This document shows, in pieces, positions 33,919-43,046 of a DNA stretch of 64,000 nucleotides. A program made the position numbers and the translations under genes. The DNA lies in NCBI RefSeq assembly GCF_020966635.1, contig NZ_JAJKFQ010000011.1:558001-622000 (forward strand), read 5' to 3'. The DNA comes from Stieleria sp. JC731. Its GTDB lineage: Bacteria > Planctomycetota > Planctomycetia > Pirellulales > Pirellulaceae. How positions within the stretch are numbered: position 1 is the first letter of the stretch; the number at the start of each line of letters is the position of its first letter. A model generated the notes under the pieces. The model was not told the DNA's origin. It did not search any database and saw only the letters and a list, made by a program, of their open reading frames with translations.

Positions 33919-36666
33919 TTATTCACCGCTAACGCTGTATTCGAACTGGTCGTCCTTCATGTCAATCGCGACTTTGGTGATCGGTTCACCTGCCGCCAAG
34001 CTTGATAGAACGCGAGACGACAACTCGGGTAGCATTGTTCGATTGAGAATGTGATCGATGTTTCGTGCGCCGGTATCGACTTCGGTACAGCGGCTTCGAA
34101 TCGAATCGACCACCGCATCGGTGTATTCGAATTCGGCACCGTAGCTTTCGGCGACCCGGCGGGCAACTTTTCCAAGCTTCAGCCGAATGATACGACTCAT
34201 CACATCGTCGCTGAGCGGGTAGTAGGGAATCACGCTAACACGTCCCAAGAACGCTGGCTTGAATGTATTAAGTAGTTCTGGGAAGACCGCTTCGACAAAC
34301 CCATCCGTATCCGGCATCGTGTCTTCGTCCGCACAGAGACTTTTGATCAAGTCGGTTCCGGCGTTGGTCGTCATGATGATGACCGTGTTTTTGAAGTCGA
34401 TATCTCGGCCTTCGCCATCCTTCATTTGCCCTTTGTCAAACACCTGATAGAAGATGTCTTGAACACCGGGGTGGGCTTTTTCAACTTCGTCCAGCAAGAC
34501 AACCGAGTAAGGTTTACGCCGAACAGCCTCGGTCAGGACGCCACCTTCGCCGTATCCCACATATCCGGGAGGCGATCCCATCAACAAAGAAACTTTGTGT
34601 TCTTCCTTGAATTCGGACATGTTGATCGTGGTCATGTTTTGCTCTCCGCCATAGAGCAAGTTGGCCAAGGTAATCGCGGTTTCGGTTTTGCCGACACCAC
34701 TCGTACCGGCAAGCAGAAAGACACCGATCGGGGTTCTTGGGTCACGAAGTCCGGCACGGCTGGTGCGAATGCTTTGGGCGATTCGGTCAAGCGCGTGAGA
34801 CTGTCCAACGATCGATTCTTCCATCAGCTCTTTCAACTGAAGGACGGTATTGATTTCATTGCTGACCATCCGGCCGACGGGAATGCCGGTCCATGCTGCA
34901 ACCGTTTCGGCGATCGCACCGGCGTCAACGGACGGGAACAGCAGCGGTTGCTCTCCTTGCAGTTTTTGAAGTTCTTGCTCGGCGGCAACCAATTCGGATT
35001 TCCACGCCGCGATCTGCTCTTCGCTGGGTTCTTCAGGCTCGTCTGCGGAGGCTGTTTCAGATGATTCGGTATCCTGCTTAGATTCGTCGGATGTTGGTTC
35101 GGCTGCCAAATGTTCCGGCGCATCTTTGTCGAGTTTCTTGCGCAGGTCGATGATGGTTTTCAGCAAACGTTTTTCTTCGGCCCATTGGGCACGTAGTGTT
35201 TCTAGTTCTTGCTCGACCTGAGTAATCTCGGCTTCGGCAGCCTGAATCGATTCGCTTTGGTCGGCGCCGGTCTGTTGCTCTCGCTTCAATATTCGGATCG
35301 AAACATCCAACTGGTCTCGTCGTCGCTGTGCGTCTTCGATTGCTGGCGGCGTCGATGACTGGCTAAGCCGGATTCGAGCGCAGGCTGTGTCTAACAGGCT
35401 GACCGCTTTATCGGGAAGTTGTCGTCCCGAGATATATCGTTTGGAGAGCTTGACCGCTTCGACGACCGCTTCGTTCATGATGCGAACGCGATGGTGTTTT
35501 TCGAGGGTGCCGACAAGGCCACGCATCATTTCCACCGCCACCGGCTCATCCGGTTCGTTGACAATCACGACTTGGAAACGACGCGCCAGTGCGGCGTCCT
35601 TTTCAAAGTACTTTTTGTATTCGGCCCAGGTTGTCGCCGCGATTGTCCGCAGTTCACCACGCGCCAGGGCTGGTTTAAGCAGGTTTGCCGCGTCCCCTTG
35701 TCCTGCCTGACCACCGGCACCAATCAACGTGTGGGCTTCGTCGATGAATAGGATGATCGGAACGGGCGAGCCTTTTACTTCATCGATCACGCCGCGAAGA
35801 CGATTTTCGAATTCGCCCTTCATTCCGGCACCGGCTTGTAGCAATCCCAAGTCCAGGGTGTGGATGCGGATGTTGCGAATCGCTTCGGGGACATCACCGG
35901 CAGCGACTCGCAATGCAAAGCCTTCGACGACGGCTGTTTTTCCGACCCCGGCTTCGCCGGTGAGAATCGGGTTGTTTTGCCGGCGCCGGGTGAGGATGTC
36001 GATCAACTGACGGATTTCTGGATCGCGACCGAGCACCGGATCGATGTGTCCCGATTCGGCACGTTCGGTTAAATCGATGGTGAATTGGTCCAGTGCCGGA
36101 GTTTTCGTCGGTCCCGTTTTTCCGTCTTTGCCTTTCCCAGCAGCTGCCGATTTTGCAGCGGTTGAGCCGACGCCCATCGGGACATCCGTTTCCTCGCTTT
36201 CGGAAAGGATATTGCTGAAATCTTGTGCGAGTGAATCACCGTTGATCGCATCAAATTCATCGGATGCATCTCGGGCTACCGGGCGCAGCGCCGACGATGT
36301 CAGCAATGCGATTAGTACATGTCCGCTGCGGACCTTGGCAGAACCGTGATCAACAGATGCGATCAGCCAAGCTTCACGGACAAGGTCAACAACGTTGGGT
36401 GACAATGCGGGGGGACGACCGTTTCCGGTTTGAAGCTTGTCAATCGCCTTGTTTAGGTCCGCTTGTAAGGTGCTGATGTCGACACCCGAAACTTTACATG
36501 CAATCGTCAGATCAGCCCGGTCGTTCTCCAGCAGCTTAAGCAACCAATGTTCGATCTCGATGTTGTAGTTGGTTCTCGAAAGGCACAAGCCGGCTGCGGA
36601 TTCCAAAGCACCTCGACAGGTGTCGTTCAGCTTGCCAACTAATTCTTTTAAGTTGATCTGGGCCAT
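33919..36666 (-). CDS. clpV: T6SS ATPase ClpV (TssH)
   Basis: 915-residue AAA+ unfoldase that disassembles the contracted TssBC sheath. It has an N-terminal ClpN double repeat (~1-150), D1 with Walker A GEAGVGKT and Walker B ILFIDEAH, a middle coiled coil, and D2 with Walker A GTSGVGKT and Walker B VVLLDEVE. The region between D1 and D2 carries an acidic insert (DESKQDTESSETASADEPEE) longer than usual. As in ClpV generally, the N domain rather than a chaperone-type loop marks it out from ClpB. Last gene of the minus-strand T6SS block, 62 nt after tssG. Confidence 0.93.
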   Translation of the reverse strand: MAQINLKELVGKLNDTCRGALESAAGLCLSRTNYNIEIEHWLLKLLENDRADLTIACKVSGVDISTLQADLNKAIDKLQTGNGRPPALSPNVVDLVREAWLIASVDHGSAKVRSGHVLIALLTSSALRPVARDASDEFDAINGDSLAQDFSNILSESEETDVPMGVGSTAAKSAAAGKGKDGKTGPTKTPALDQFTIDLTERAESGHIDPVLGRDPEIRQLIDILTRRRQNNPILTGEAGVGKTAVVEGFALRVAAGDVPEAIRNIRIHTLDLGLLQAGAGMKGEFENRLRGVIDEVKGSPVPIILFIDEAHTLIGAGGQAGQGDAANLLKPALARGELRTIAATTWAEYKKYFEKDAALARRFQVVIVNEPDEPVAVEMMRGLVGTLEKHHRVRIMNEAVVEAVKLSKRYISGRQLPDKAVSLLDTACARIRLSQSSTPPAIEDAQRRRDQLDVSIRILKREQQTGADQSESIQAAEAEITQVEQELETLRAQWAEEKRLLKTIIDLRKKLDKDAPEHLAAEPTSDESKQDTESSETASADEPEEPSEEQIAAWKSELVAAEQELQKLQGEQPLLFPSVDAGAIAETVAAWTGIPVGRMVSNEINTVLQLKELMEESIVGQSHALDRIAQSIRTSRAGLRDPRTPIGVFLLAGTSGVGKTETAITLANLLYGGEQNMTTINMSEFKEEHKVSLLMGSPPGYVGYGEGGVLTEAVRRKPYSVVLLDEVEKAHPGVQDIFYQVFDKGQMKDGEGRDIDFKNTVIIMTTNAGTDLIKSLCADEDTMPDTDGFVEAVFPELLNTFKPAFLGRVSVIPYYPLSDDVMSRIIRLKLGKVARRVAESYGAEFEYTDAVVDSIRSRCTEVDTGARNIDHILNRTMLPELSSRVLSSLAAGEPITKVAIDMKDDQFEYSVSGE

Positions 36667-36728
36667 TTGTCTTCGAGAGTTCGTGTGTGGTGATGAGTTG
36701 TAAACGTGAATTGATACGGTTCAATTGA

Positions 36729-37979
36729 CTAATGAATTGGTGCGCCGTCATGTTGGAATACGGCGGCGTCGCTGTTGCTTGTCGGTTGATGGCTGCAAAG
36801 CCAAGTGTTCCAACCCAAGTGTGGTGACGTTTGATTGGGCGACTGCTGGCTGCCTGACCCCTGACCACCTGACAGCTGATGGGGCTTCTGCTTACTAGGC
36901 TTCTGCTCACTAGGCAACTGGGGAGCGGACGGTGCGAGTTGGCACGCAGGGATTTCGCTTGCCAAAAGGATGACCTGTAGATCAAAGTCAAATTCCATTC
37001 CGACATAGCTGCGGATGAATTGGCAGGTCTGTGCGAGCGTGTTACCGGTCGGCATCAGACGCGTAAAGTCCTCGAGTTTGACTGGCCCGATTTGAATCCG
37101 AAATTTTGATCCTGGGTCCCAGGTTCGTCCGCCAAGGATGGTGTCTGTCCCGACGATGCTGTGTCCGCCCAGGGTACCAAGGCGAGAACATTCGTTGGGA
37201 GGTAGGACCAGCCATTGTCCGAACAACGAGATGACTTTTGCGGGTAAGTCTAGGTAGTCAGAAACGATCGCACGCAGTGATTCGGCGGTTGGGCGGTCGT
37301 TGAAAACGCCGCCGTAGTAAATCAAGGCGTCGTCGGTGACATGAAGTCGATCGCGTGTCTTTTGGGTCCCACGACCGACGATGGCCAGCAACGTCTCACG
37401 AATCAAGTCGGCTTCGGGACGTGAATCGTATTGGGCAGTTTCGTATCCAACGGCCAAGGAGTACTTTTCCCAGGACCGGAAAAAGAACGACAACTGGCGG
37501 TGCGAAAACATATCAAAGAAGCTTCGCATCGCGTGATCTTTCGCATGAACACGATCGATCACCATCTGGGTGTAATGCGTCGGCAACGCACCTGCAGGTC
37601 CTGTCAATCCCCAGAAACTGACTTGCATGTCGATAAGGCCGCCAGATGCAGCGTCGCCGTCGGCGGATGATTGTTCGCCGGAATCATGCGGCGTGACCGA
37701 CAGGACTTCGGAAGGCGCAAAACGAAGTGCCGGCTGGACTTGGAAACGCACCGGTTCTTCGTTGATGTTGCTGATCGTTCCGATCCGACCACGCCGTTGA
37801 CGTTGTGGCGTGTCAGTGAGCGATGTGGAACCGGCATCCTCTGGTCGTAATGTCGATGGCTCCGCTGACGTATCACTGCCCTTGGGAAACGCGGACAGCA
37901 ACAACCGGACGGCTTGATAGAACGTGAACTTATAAGGTTGACGTCGTAATCTTTCTTTGACAGAAACCTTGGTTTTCAC
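36729..37979 (-). CDS. tssG: T6SS baseplate subunit TssG
   Basis: Baseplate wedge protein (ImpH/VasB family). The family opening RLRRQPYKFTFYQAVRLL is present, followed by PALRFAPSEVLSV and the SFFDMFSHRQLSFFFRSWEKY core. The best start is GTG at 37979, overlapping the tssF stop as GTGA; an in-frame ATG at 38012 would overlap by 37 nt. At 416 aa it is somewhat longer than usual. The extra length is a Gln/Ser/Pro-rich tail from ~350 on, after the family core, probably disordered. Confidence 0.9.
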   Translation of the reverse strand: MKTKVSVKERLRRQPYKFTFYQAVRLLLSAFPKGSDTSAEPSTLRPEDAGSTSLTDTPQRQRRGRIGTISNINEEPVRFQVQPALRFAPSEVLSVTPHDSGEQSSADGDAASGGLIDMQVSFWGLTGPAGALPTHYTQMVIDRVHAKDHAMRSFFDMFSHRQLSFFFRSWEKYSLAVGYETAQYDSRPEADLIRETLLAIVGRGTQKTRDRLHVTDDALIYYGGVFNDRPTAESLRAIVSDYLDLPAKVISLFGQWLVLPPNECSRLGTLGGHSIVGTDTILGGRTWDPGSKFRIQIGPVKLEDFTRLMPTGNTLAQTCQFIRSYVGMEFDFDLQVILLASEIPACQLAPSAPQLPSEQKPSKQKPHQLSGGQGSGSQQSPNQTSPHLGWNTWLCSHQPTSNSDAAVFQHDGAPIH

Positions 37980-39817
37980 AGGAACTCCTGTCTGCCGGAG
38001 CGGGCGGGCCATTTCGCGATATCTTGTTCGCGGAGGCTGCTACGAAGGGTTGTTCGTGTGAAGGAATTGATCGAAGCATACAGCGCGAAAAATCTTTCCA
38101 GCACGCTGCCTAGCAAGTACGCACCACCGCTGCTTAGTTTTTCTTCGTCAATGGTCAGTTGCAAATCGAGCCCTCGGCACATCGAAAGGCCGCCTGTAGG
38201 AGCTTTGCATCGCGCGACGCTCGGTTGGCAGATGACGGATCGGATCGAGTCGATACGTTGCTGTGAATCACCTTTGCCGATGAATTCATACAGCCCTAGG
38301 ATTTCACGAATCGCACTGGCACCTTCACGTCCGTCGAAAAGCGAAACGTGTCCGAGTGACAAGTGGCTGATCAATCGCCAATAAGTTCCTTTTCCGAGCG
38401 GAGGTCGTAGCGGCACACGCGGCTGCGTGATGCACTTCGGCGGCAACAGCGGACCGCCTCGGACCAATGTCATCGATGGCTTGCCACCACCGAATTCCAA
38501 ACGTTGCGGTAAGTTCCTGCTGGTGCACAACGCACGGATGTCCAACACCGTTCCGTCTTGAACATCTGGATCGAAATCCAAATCGACGAGCGAAAGATAC
38601 ATTTCTGTCGCCGAATCCTGAGCACCACCGCTGAAGTCGCTTCGTCGACGATGGGTATGAAAGAACCCGCGTCGGTCACGCTGCTCGCCGGCATGCCGGA
38701 TCGAATAGAAAGGATGGAAATCTCGATCCGGGGATTCCGAATCGATCGCTCGAACGCTTTGGATCGAGTGGATTTCGAATGCCCTCGGTTGACGAGCATC
38801 CGGAACAACGTGGTACTCGTGATCGGTATGACCAACGCGAATCGGTTCGCATCGATGTTCGAAAAGGTTGACGATCGGCGTGCAACCGATGCGAAGCGTA
38901 TCAGGTTCGACAAATTGCTCGACCGAGCTGACGTGTCGCTTCAGCAGCACAAAAAGATGGAGCGAATTTCCAAAGCCCTTCAGTCGGTCTTTCGGGATTC
39001 CGCAAATATCAAAGAACATGAACTTTTCCGGAGCAGCGAAGTACTCCGTTAGCAGGCGATATCCGCTGAATGTTCGTGGCTCTTCCGGGAAAATACACTC
39101 GTCCGATTCAAAGCCGATAACGCGCAGGTTCTCTTTGGAAAGCCGGATCGGATTGGGATCATTGGCTGACTTTGCGATCAGCATTTCGATCGAGTCGTTA
39201 TGAATCAGCTCGTATAGATCCATTGCGGCATGCGAGATTCCTCGGATGAAGAATCTTAGCTTGTCGAGTTCCATCATCTCGAAGGTGACAGATTCACGAA
39301 AGGTTTGCAGTTCAACGTGGACCGACGATTCCGCTTTGGGTAGCAATGGGCTTGGCGGACTTTGGAACGGTTGACCTTTGTAGGATGCCGACGCGACTCG
39401 CATCGGAAAAAGCTTTAGCGGGTAAACGGTTCGGAATTGGCAAACACCATCCTCGGTCGAGTCCGTTTCGATTTCCGAATCGGATTCGATGTCATAGCCA
39501 GCGACCAAGTCGGCTTGTCGCGGATCGAGGCTGAATTCGACGATCGCGGTCGACGGGACCGGAGCGAGGTAATGCGGGTAGAGCACACCGAGTAGCGCAT
39601 GCGTGATTTCGGGGAAATCATCGTCAAGCTTTAAACGAGTCCGCGCCGACAGCAACGCGAAGGATTCAATGATTCGCGAGACGTGTGGGTCTTCACTAAG
39701 GTCATCGCCAAGTCGCAATCGTGCCGCGATCTTAGGATGCTGCTTTGCGAACTCAGATCCGAATCGGCGCAGAAACTGAAGTTCCTGGTTGTAGTACGGA
39801 AGCAAGCGATCGGTCAT
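37976..39817 (-). CDS. tssF: T6SS baseplate subunit TssF
   Basis: 613-residue ImpG/VasA-family protein. It starts with the diagnostic YYNQELQFLRRFGSEFAKQHP, followed by ESFALLSARTRLKLDDDFPEI and LGVLYPHYLAPVPS. The C-terminal half contains LTIDEEKLSSGGAYLLGSVLERFFALYASINSFTR. Length and order are normal. It overlaps tssE by 4 nt (ATGA) and tssG by 4 nt, so the baseplate set is co-translated. Known role: with TssG, TssE and TssK it forms the baseplate wedges around the VgrG spike. Confidence 0.94.
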   Translation of the reverse strand: MTDRLLPYYNQELQFLRRFGSEFAKQHPKIAARLRLGDDLSEDPHVSRIIESFALLSARTRLKLDDDFPEITHALLGVLYPHYLAPVPSTAIVEFSLDPRQADLVAGYDIESDSEIETDSTEDGVCQFRTVYPLKLFPMRVASASYKGQPFQSPPSPLLPKAESSVHVELQTFRESVTFEMMELDKLRFFIRGISHAAMDLYELIHNDSIEMLIAKSANDPNPIRLSKENLRVIGFESDECIFPEEPRTFSGYRLLTEYFAAPEKFMFFDICGIPKDRLKGFGNSLHLFVLLKRHVSSVEQFVEPDTLRIGCTPIVNLFEHRCEPIRVGHTDHEYHVVPDARQPRAFEIHSIQSVRAIDSESPDRDFHPFYSIRHAGEQRDRRGFFHTHRRRSDFSGGAQDSATEMYLSLVDLDFDPDVQDGTVLDIRALCTSRNLPQRLEFGGGKPSMTLVRGGPLLPPKCITQPRVPLRPPLGKGTYWRLISHLSLGHVSLFDGREGASAIREILGLYEFIGKGDSQQRIDSIRSVICQPSVARCKAPTGGLSMCRGLDLQLTIDEEKLSSGGAYLLGSVLERFFALYASINSFTRTTLRSSLREQDIAKWPARSGRQEFL

Positions 39818-40308
39818 CGACGGACTCCTTTGACGACAAAGTCACCGCTCGTCGCATCTAGCTCGCTGTCGTAGACAACGGGTTCGGGGGCAGGATCAAT
39901 TTTTAACATCGCGTCGATTCGGAAACGCAAAGCACGGTCGGTTGGATCGTTTGTATCGGCAAGCTGCACACGAACTTTCGTCAGCCTCGGTTCAAAGACT
40001 TCGATCGCCCGTGTGATCATTTTGCGAAGGGTTTCTTGTTGCTCTCGCGATCCCGTACTGATGCCGACACAGTCAGGGATGCCATAAGCAAAGACCGAAC
40101 GGTCCAATTCCTTTAGATCATCCGGCCAGGATGTTGCTCGACAGCGAGTATTCAAAAGAGCTTGCAAGTCTCGTCCGACAGATTCTTTCATCTGCGAAAG
40201 GACCTGTGTCCGATTCATCGGCACTTCGCTTTTCCGGTGTGGTTCTAGATCGATCAACCGATCGAGAACACTGGGGATAAGCGGGCGATCGTTCGGGACA
40301 CGGGACAT
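39814..40308 (-). CDS. tssE: T6SS baseplate subunit TssE (gp25-like)
   Basis: 164 residues, homologous to phage T4 gp25, which initiates sheath polymerisation at the baseplate. It has an N-terminal PLIPSVLDRLIDLEP, the central VGRDLQALLNTRCR and LDRSVFAYGIPD, and a C-terminal FEPRLTKVRVQL with the ExxR-type (EPRL) motif typical of gp25. Its stop overlaps the tssF start by 4 nt. It lies 52 nt after tagJ. Confidence 0.9.
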   Translation of the reverse strand: MSRVPNDRPLIPSVLDRLIDLEPHRKSEVPMNRTQVLSQMKESVGRDLQALLNTRCRATSWPDDLKELDRSVFAYGIPDCVGISTGSREQQETLRKMITRAIEVFEPRLTKVRVQLADTNDPTDRALRFRIDAMLKIDPAPEPVVYDSELDATSGDFVVKGVRR

Positions 40309-40360
40309 TGATGTAAATAGTTATTCGCAGGAGGAATGAATTCAAAGGCAACCGATCAGT

Positions 40361-41167
40361 TTATTCTTCGCGAGCGATCGACTGCAGTTCCATGAATGCC
40401 ATGTCTGCATCACCAGCGAGGATCATACGTTGGCCTCGCCCCCGGACGATACCTGATTCTGTCTCTACCCAATCGGTCCCACGCCCGAGTCGCAGGTTAG
40501 CGTCGGCCAGCGAATCCTTGTCGGGTTCCAAGTAGATAGCGGGAATATAGACTTCGCCATCGGGACCGGATTCGATCGACAAGCTGGCCTGTCGCCAAAG
40601 CAAATCGAAAGGCCGTTTTGGGGGATGCATTTCCAAGTGCAGGATCTGATTCCAGTCGACCCAAAAGTATTTACCGGTGGTTGTGTAAACTTCTAGAACC
40701 GGGGCAAGTAAATCATCCAGGTCGCGAATGTCGTCGACTTGATTACCGTTGACGCTGATCGGTTGACGTAGGATCGCTTGGTCAGCAAACGGTGCCAGTT
40801 CGCTCGCTGCACCGGCCTGATCGCCATCGCGATAAAGCGTCAACGCACGAAGATGCGCGGTGAGACGTTCGGAGGGTTCGCCGAGAAATTCGGGGACGCG
40901 GCCATCGTAGAAACTTTCGCGCCGAGCGAGTTCTGCACGAACAAGTTGCCTTAGCAGTGCCGCGCCGATTGCCGCTTGGGCGTCTTGATTACCAACAGTG
41001 TCCAGCTGCTTGTCAGCGCGTTCAAGGTTGCCCGCGATGCATGAAAGTTCGGCCAACTGAAAGCGGTACGCGACGTTCGCAGGTTTGGCTTTGACTAGCT
41101 GAAGCGACGCTTCCATCGCCTCGTCCAACTTTCCCGCTTCATACAACTCCATGGGGGACGTTGTCAT
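40361..41167 (-). CDS. T6SS accessory protein TagJ/ImpE
   Basis: 268-residue ImpE/SciE-family protein, known in some systems to bind the N-terminus of TssB and to tune sheath disassembly by ClpV. The N-terminal tetratricopeptide-like helices (SPMELYEAGKLDEAMEASL, LAELSCIAGNLERADKQLD) and a C-terminal SEN1-like beta domain (PFDLLWRQASL to EVYIPAIY) match the family. ATG at 41167 is chosen; an earlier in-frame start would overlap the tssC2 coding region. The position between tssC2 and tssE follows the order impD-impE-impF of the Rhizobium imp locus. Confidence 0.85.
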   Translation of the reverse strand: MTTSPMELYEAGKLDEAMEASLQLVKAKPANVAYRFQLAELSCIAGNLERADKQLDTVGNQDAQAAIGAALLRQLVRAELARRESFYDGRVPEFLGEPSERLTAHLRALTLYRDGDQAGAASELAPFADQAILRQPISVNGNQVDDIRDLDDLLAPVLEVYTTTGKYFWVDWNQILHLEMHPPKRPFDLLWRQASLSIESGPDGEVYIPAIYLEPDKDSLADANLRLGRGTDWVETESGIVRGRGQRMILAGDADMAFMELQSIAREE

Positions 41168-41213
41168 TGCGTTGATCCTTGCTGATAGATTCGGAGAAGT
41201 TTTGAATGGGAAA

Positions 41214-42785
41214 CTATGATCGGCCGATACGCGTCTGCAGGCGGATGCTGCCGACCATTTCGTCAAGTTCGTAATGTGGCGCAAGTCGCATCATACAGTA
41301 GTAAGCACCTGGATTACTGGGGTCCGGTTGGACGGTAATCGCCGCTTCTCGCAGAGGCTTACGACTCTTTACATCCGCGCTCGCTTCACGATCGGCGGTG
41401 ACGTATTCGATGATCCAATCGTGAAGCATTTGTTGCAGATCATCCGCGGTCGCGAACGAACCGGTTTTGGTTCTCGCGATGACTTTGACGTAGTGGGCAA
41501 AACGTGAAACGGTCAAAACATAAGGCAGCATCGCACTGATCTTTGCGTTTGTCGTCGCTTCGGCGGTGTCGTAAGTTTTCGCCCGTTGCAGAGACTGCCC
41601 ACTGGCAAAGACGGCCATCGGGGTGTCTTTGCAATCACAGATTGGCAGCAGTCCTAATTCACTGAGTTGTCTTTCGAGAGTATCACTGACAGCGATTTCG
41701 GTGATGGGCCGCGGGATCACACCTTTCGAATCGGTCGGAAACGAAAGTGCCGGAAGATCCGCGACCAAGCCGCCGCCTTCGACGTCTTGCCGCAGTCCCC
41801 GAATGTCAGCCAACCAGCCGCTGTTGGCGAATGACCGCATCAACACCGAAACATAAGCGTAGGATGGATTGCCCCAGAGGTAATCCTGTCCGTCAGGGTT
41901 GCTGACGTCTTCTTCGAAAATGAACCCGTCAATTCGGCTACCGTCGTCTTCGTAGGGGCCACGCATCAAAATACGCGGTAACACGACGCCTAGAAAACGC
42001 GAATCGTCATCGTCACGAATCGCATTCCATTTCAGATAGTCTGGTCGCGAAAGCCTGGCTGAGTGATCGCGTGTGATTTGCAGGTCACCAAAGGATTCCA
42101 AGTCCAACAGCGTCGGACTGGCAGCCATCAAGATCGGGCAAAAAGAACTAGCCGCGACACCGGCGAGCGATCGAACGACAAATAGATCGTCCGTCGTTCG
42201 TTCCGGAGAAACTTTCGGGTGGATGTCATAGTCGCCGATCAACACGCCAAACGGTTCACCGCCGGGTGAGCCGAATTCGTCTTCGTAGATCTTCTTGAAG
42301 ATCGTGCTTTGGTCGAATTCGACGCTGCGTTCAAAGTCCTTTTCAAGCTCCTTCCACCGCGCTGTCAACACGCGGATCTTGATCATCGGATCGGCTTCGA
42401 TTTCGGCACGGTTGACCAAGAATTGAAGCCCACGCCACGAGGATTCCAATTTCTGGAATCGTGGGTGATGGAGAATCGCGTTGATCTGTTCGTTTAGCCA
42501 ATGATCGATCTGAGCGATATCACTCGAAAGGCGGCCAAGGATATGATCTTTCTGCTGTGGCGAGCTATCTTGATTCCAGTCGGTGCCCAACCAACGATCA
42601 AGTGATTGGCCAACGGTTTTAGCCGCCAGAAATTCCTTGAGAGGATCACGTTGTGATTGGGCAGGTCTATCAGCGGATGATGTCGCTGGCTGATCGAGAA
42701 CCTGATCCAGCAGACTCGAGGCAAGCCCTGATTCAGTCGTTCGCGCCGAAGCGACGTCGTGATTGGGAAGCTCGGCGGAAGACAT
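41214..42785 (-). CDS. tssC2: second TssC-type sheath protein (ImpD-like)
   Basis: ~523-residue paralogue of TssC. Shared blocks with the tssC at 43047 include [45 protein letters not shown] and SAMLPYVLTVSRFAHYVKV. A ~90-residue N-terminal extension precedes the core. ATG at 42785 is preferred; ATG at 42833 and TTG at 42839 are in-frame alternatives. In imp-type loci two TssC-like genes stand in tandem with one TssB. The second may be a specialised subunit (baseplate-proximal or at the cap); its precise role is unsettled. Two hairpins separate it from the first tssC. Confidence 0.88.
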   Translation of the reverse strand: MSSAELPNHDVASARTTESGLASSLLDQVLDQPATSSADRPAQSQRDPLKEFLAAKTVGQSLDRWLGTDWNQDSSPQQKDHILGRLSSDIAQIDHWLNEQINAILHHPRFQKLESSWRGLQFLVNRAEIEADPMIKIRVLTARWKELEKDFERSVEFDQSTIFKKIYEDEFGSPGGEPFGVLIGDYDIHPKVSPERTTDDLFVVRSLAGVAASSFCPILMAASPTLLDLESFGDLQITRDHSARLSRPDYLKWNAIRDDDDSRFLGVVLPRILMRGPYEDDGSRIDGFIFEEDVSNPDGQDYLWGNPSYAYVSVLMRSFANSGWLADIRGLRQDVEGGGLVADLPALSFPTDSKGVIPRPITEIAVSDTLERQLSELGLLPICDCKDTPMAVFASGQSLQRAKTYDTAEATTNAKISAMLPYVLTVSRFAHYVKVIARTKTGSFATADDLQQMLHDWIIEYVTADREASADVKSRKPLREAAITVQPDPSNPGAYYCMMRLAPHYELDEMVGSIRLQTRIGRS

Positions 42786-42915
42786 GCGTGGTATTGGGTT
42801 CCAGAATCGGATGACGAATTCACCTGACGCCATCGTCAAGTGAGTTGCGTGTCCAAGGGGAGAGTGAATTCAGTGATTGAACGTTGAACGATTTGGAGAA
42901 AAACAGATGCCGCGG

Positions 42916-43019
42916 ATCACTTCATGTAAGCCACGCTACTCTCGCGAAGTGATGCGGCTGCGGAATCGTTGGTTGTCCAATCGCGTCTGCTTGCAATGGG
43001 AATTGATCAAGCAGACGCG
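42916..43019. promoter_or_regulatory. two hairpins between tssC and tssC2
   Basis: A perfect 12-bp inverted repeat, CGCGTCTGCTTG (42982-42993) with CAAGCAGACGCG (43008-43019), has a 14-nt loop. An 8-bp repeat, ATCACTTC (42916-42923) with GAAGTGAT (42946-42953), follows downstream in the minus-strand direction. Neither is followed by a U-tract on the minus strand, so simple terminators are unlikely. mRNA processing or attenuation that lowers expression of tssC2 and later genes relative to the sheath genes tssB-tssC is a plausible purpose (inference). Confidence 0.6.
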
Positions 43020-43046
43020 TTTTAAATTCCGTTTTATCGAGGCCGC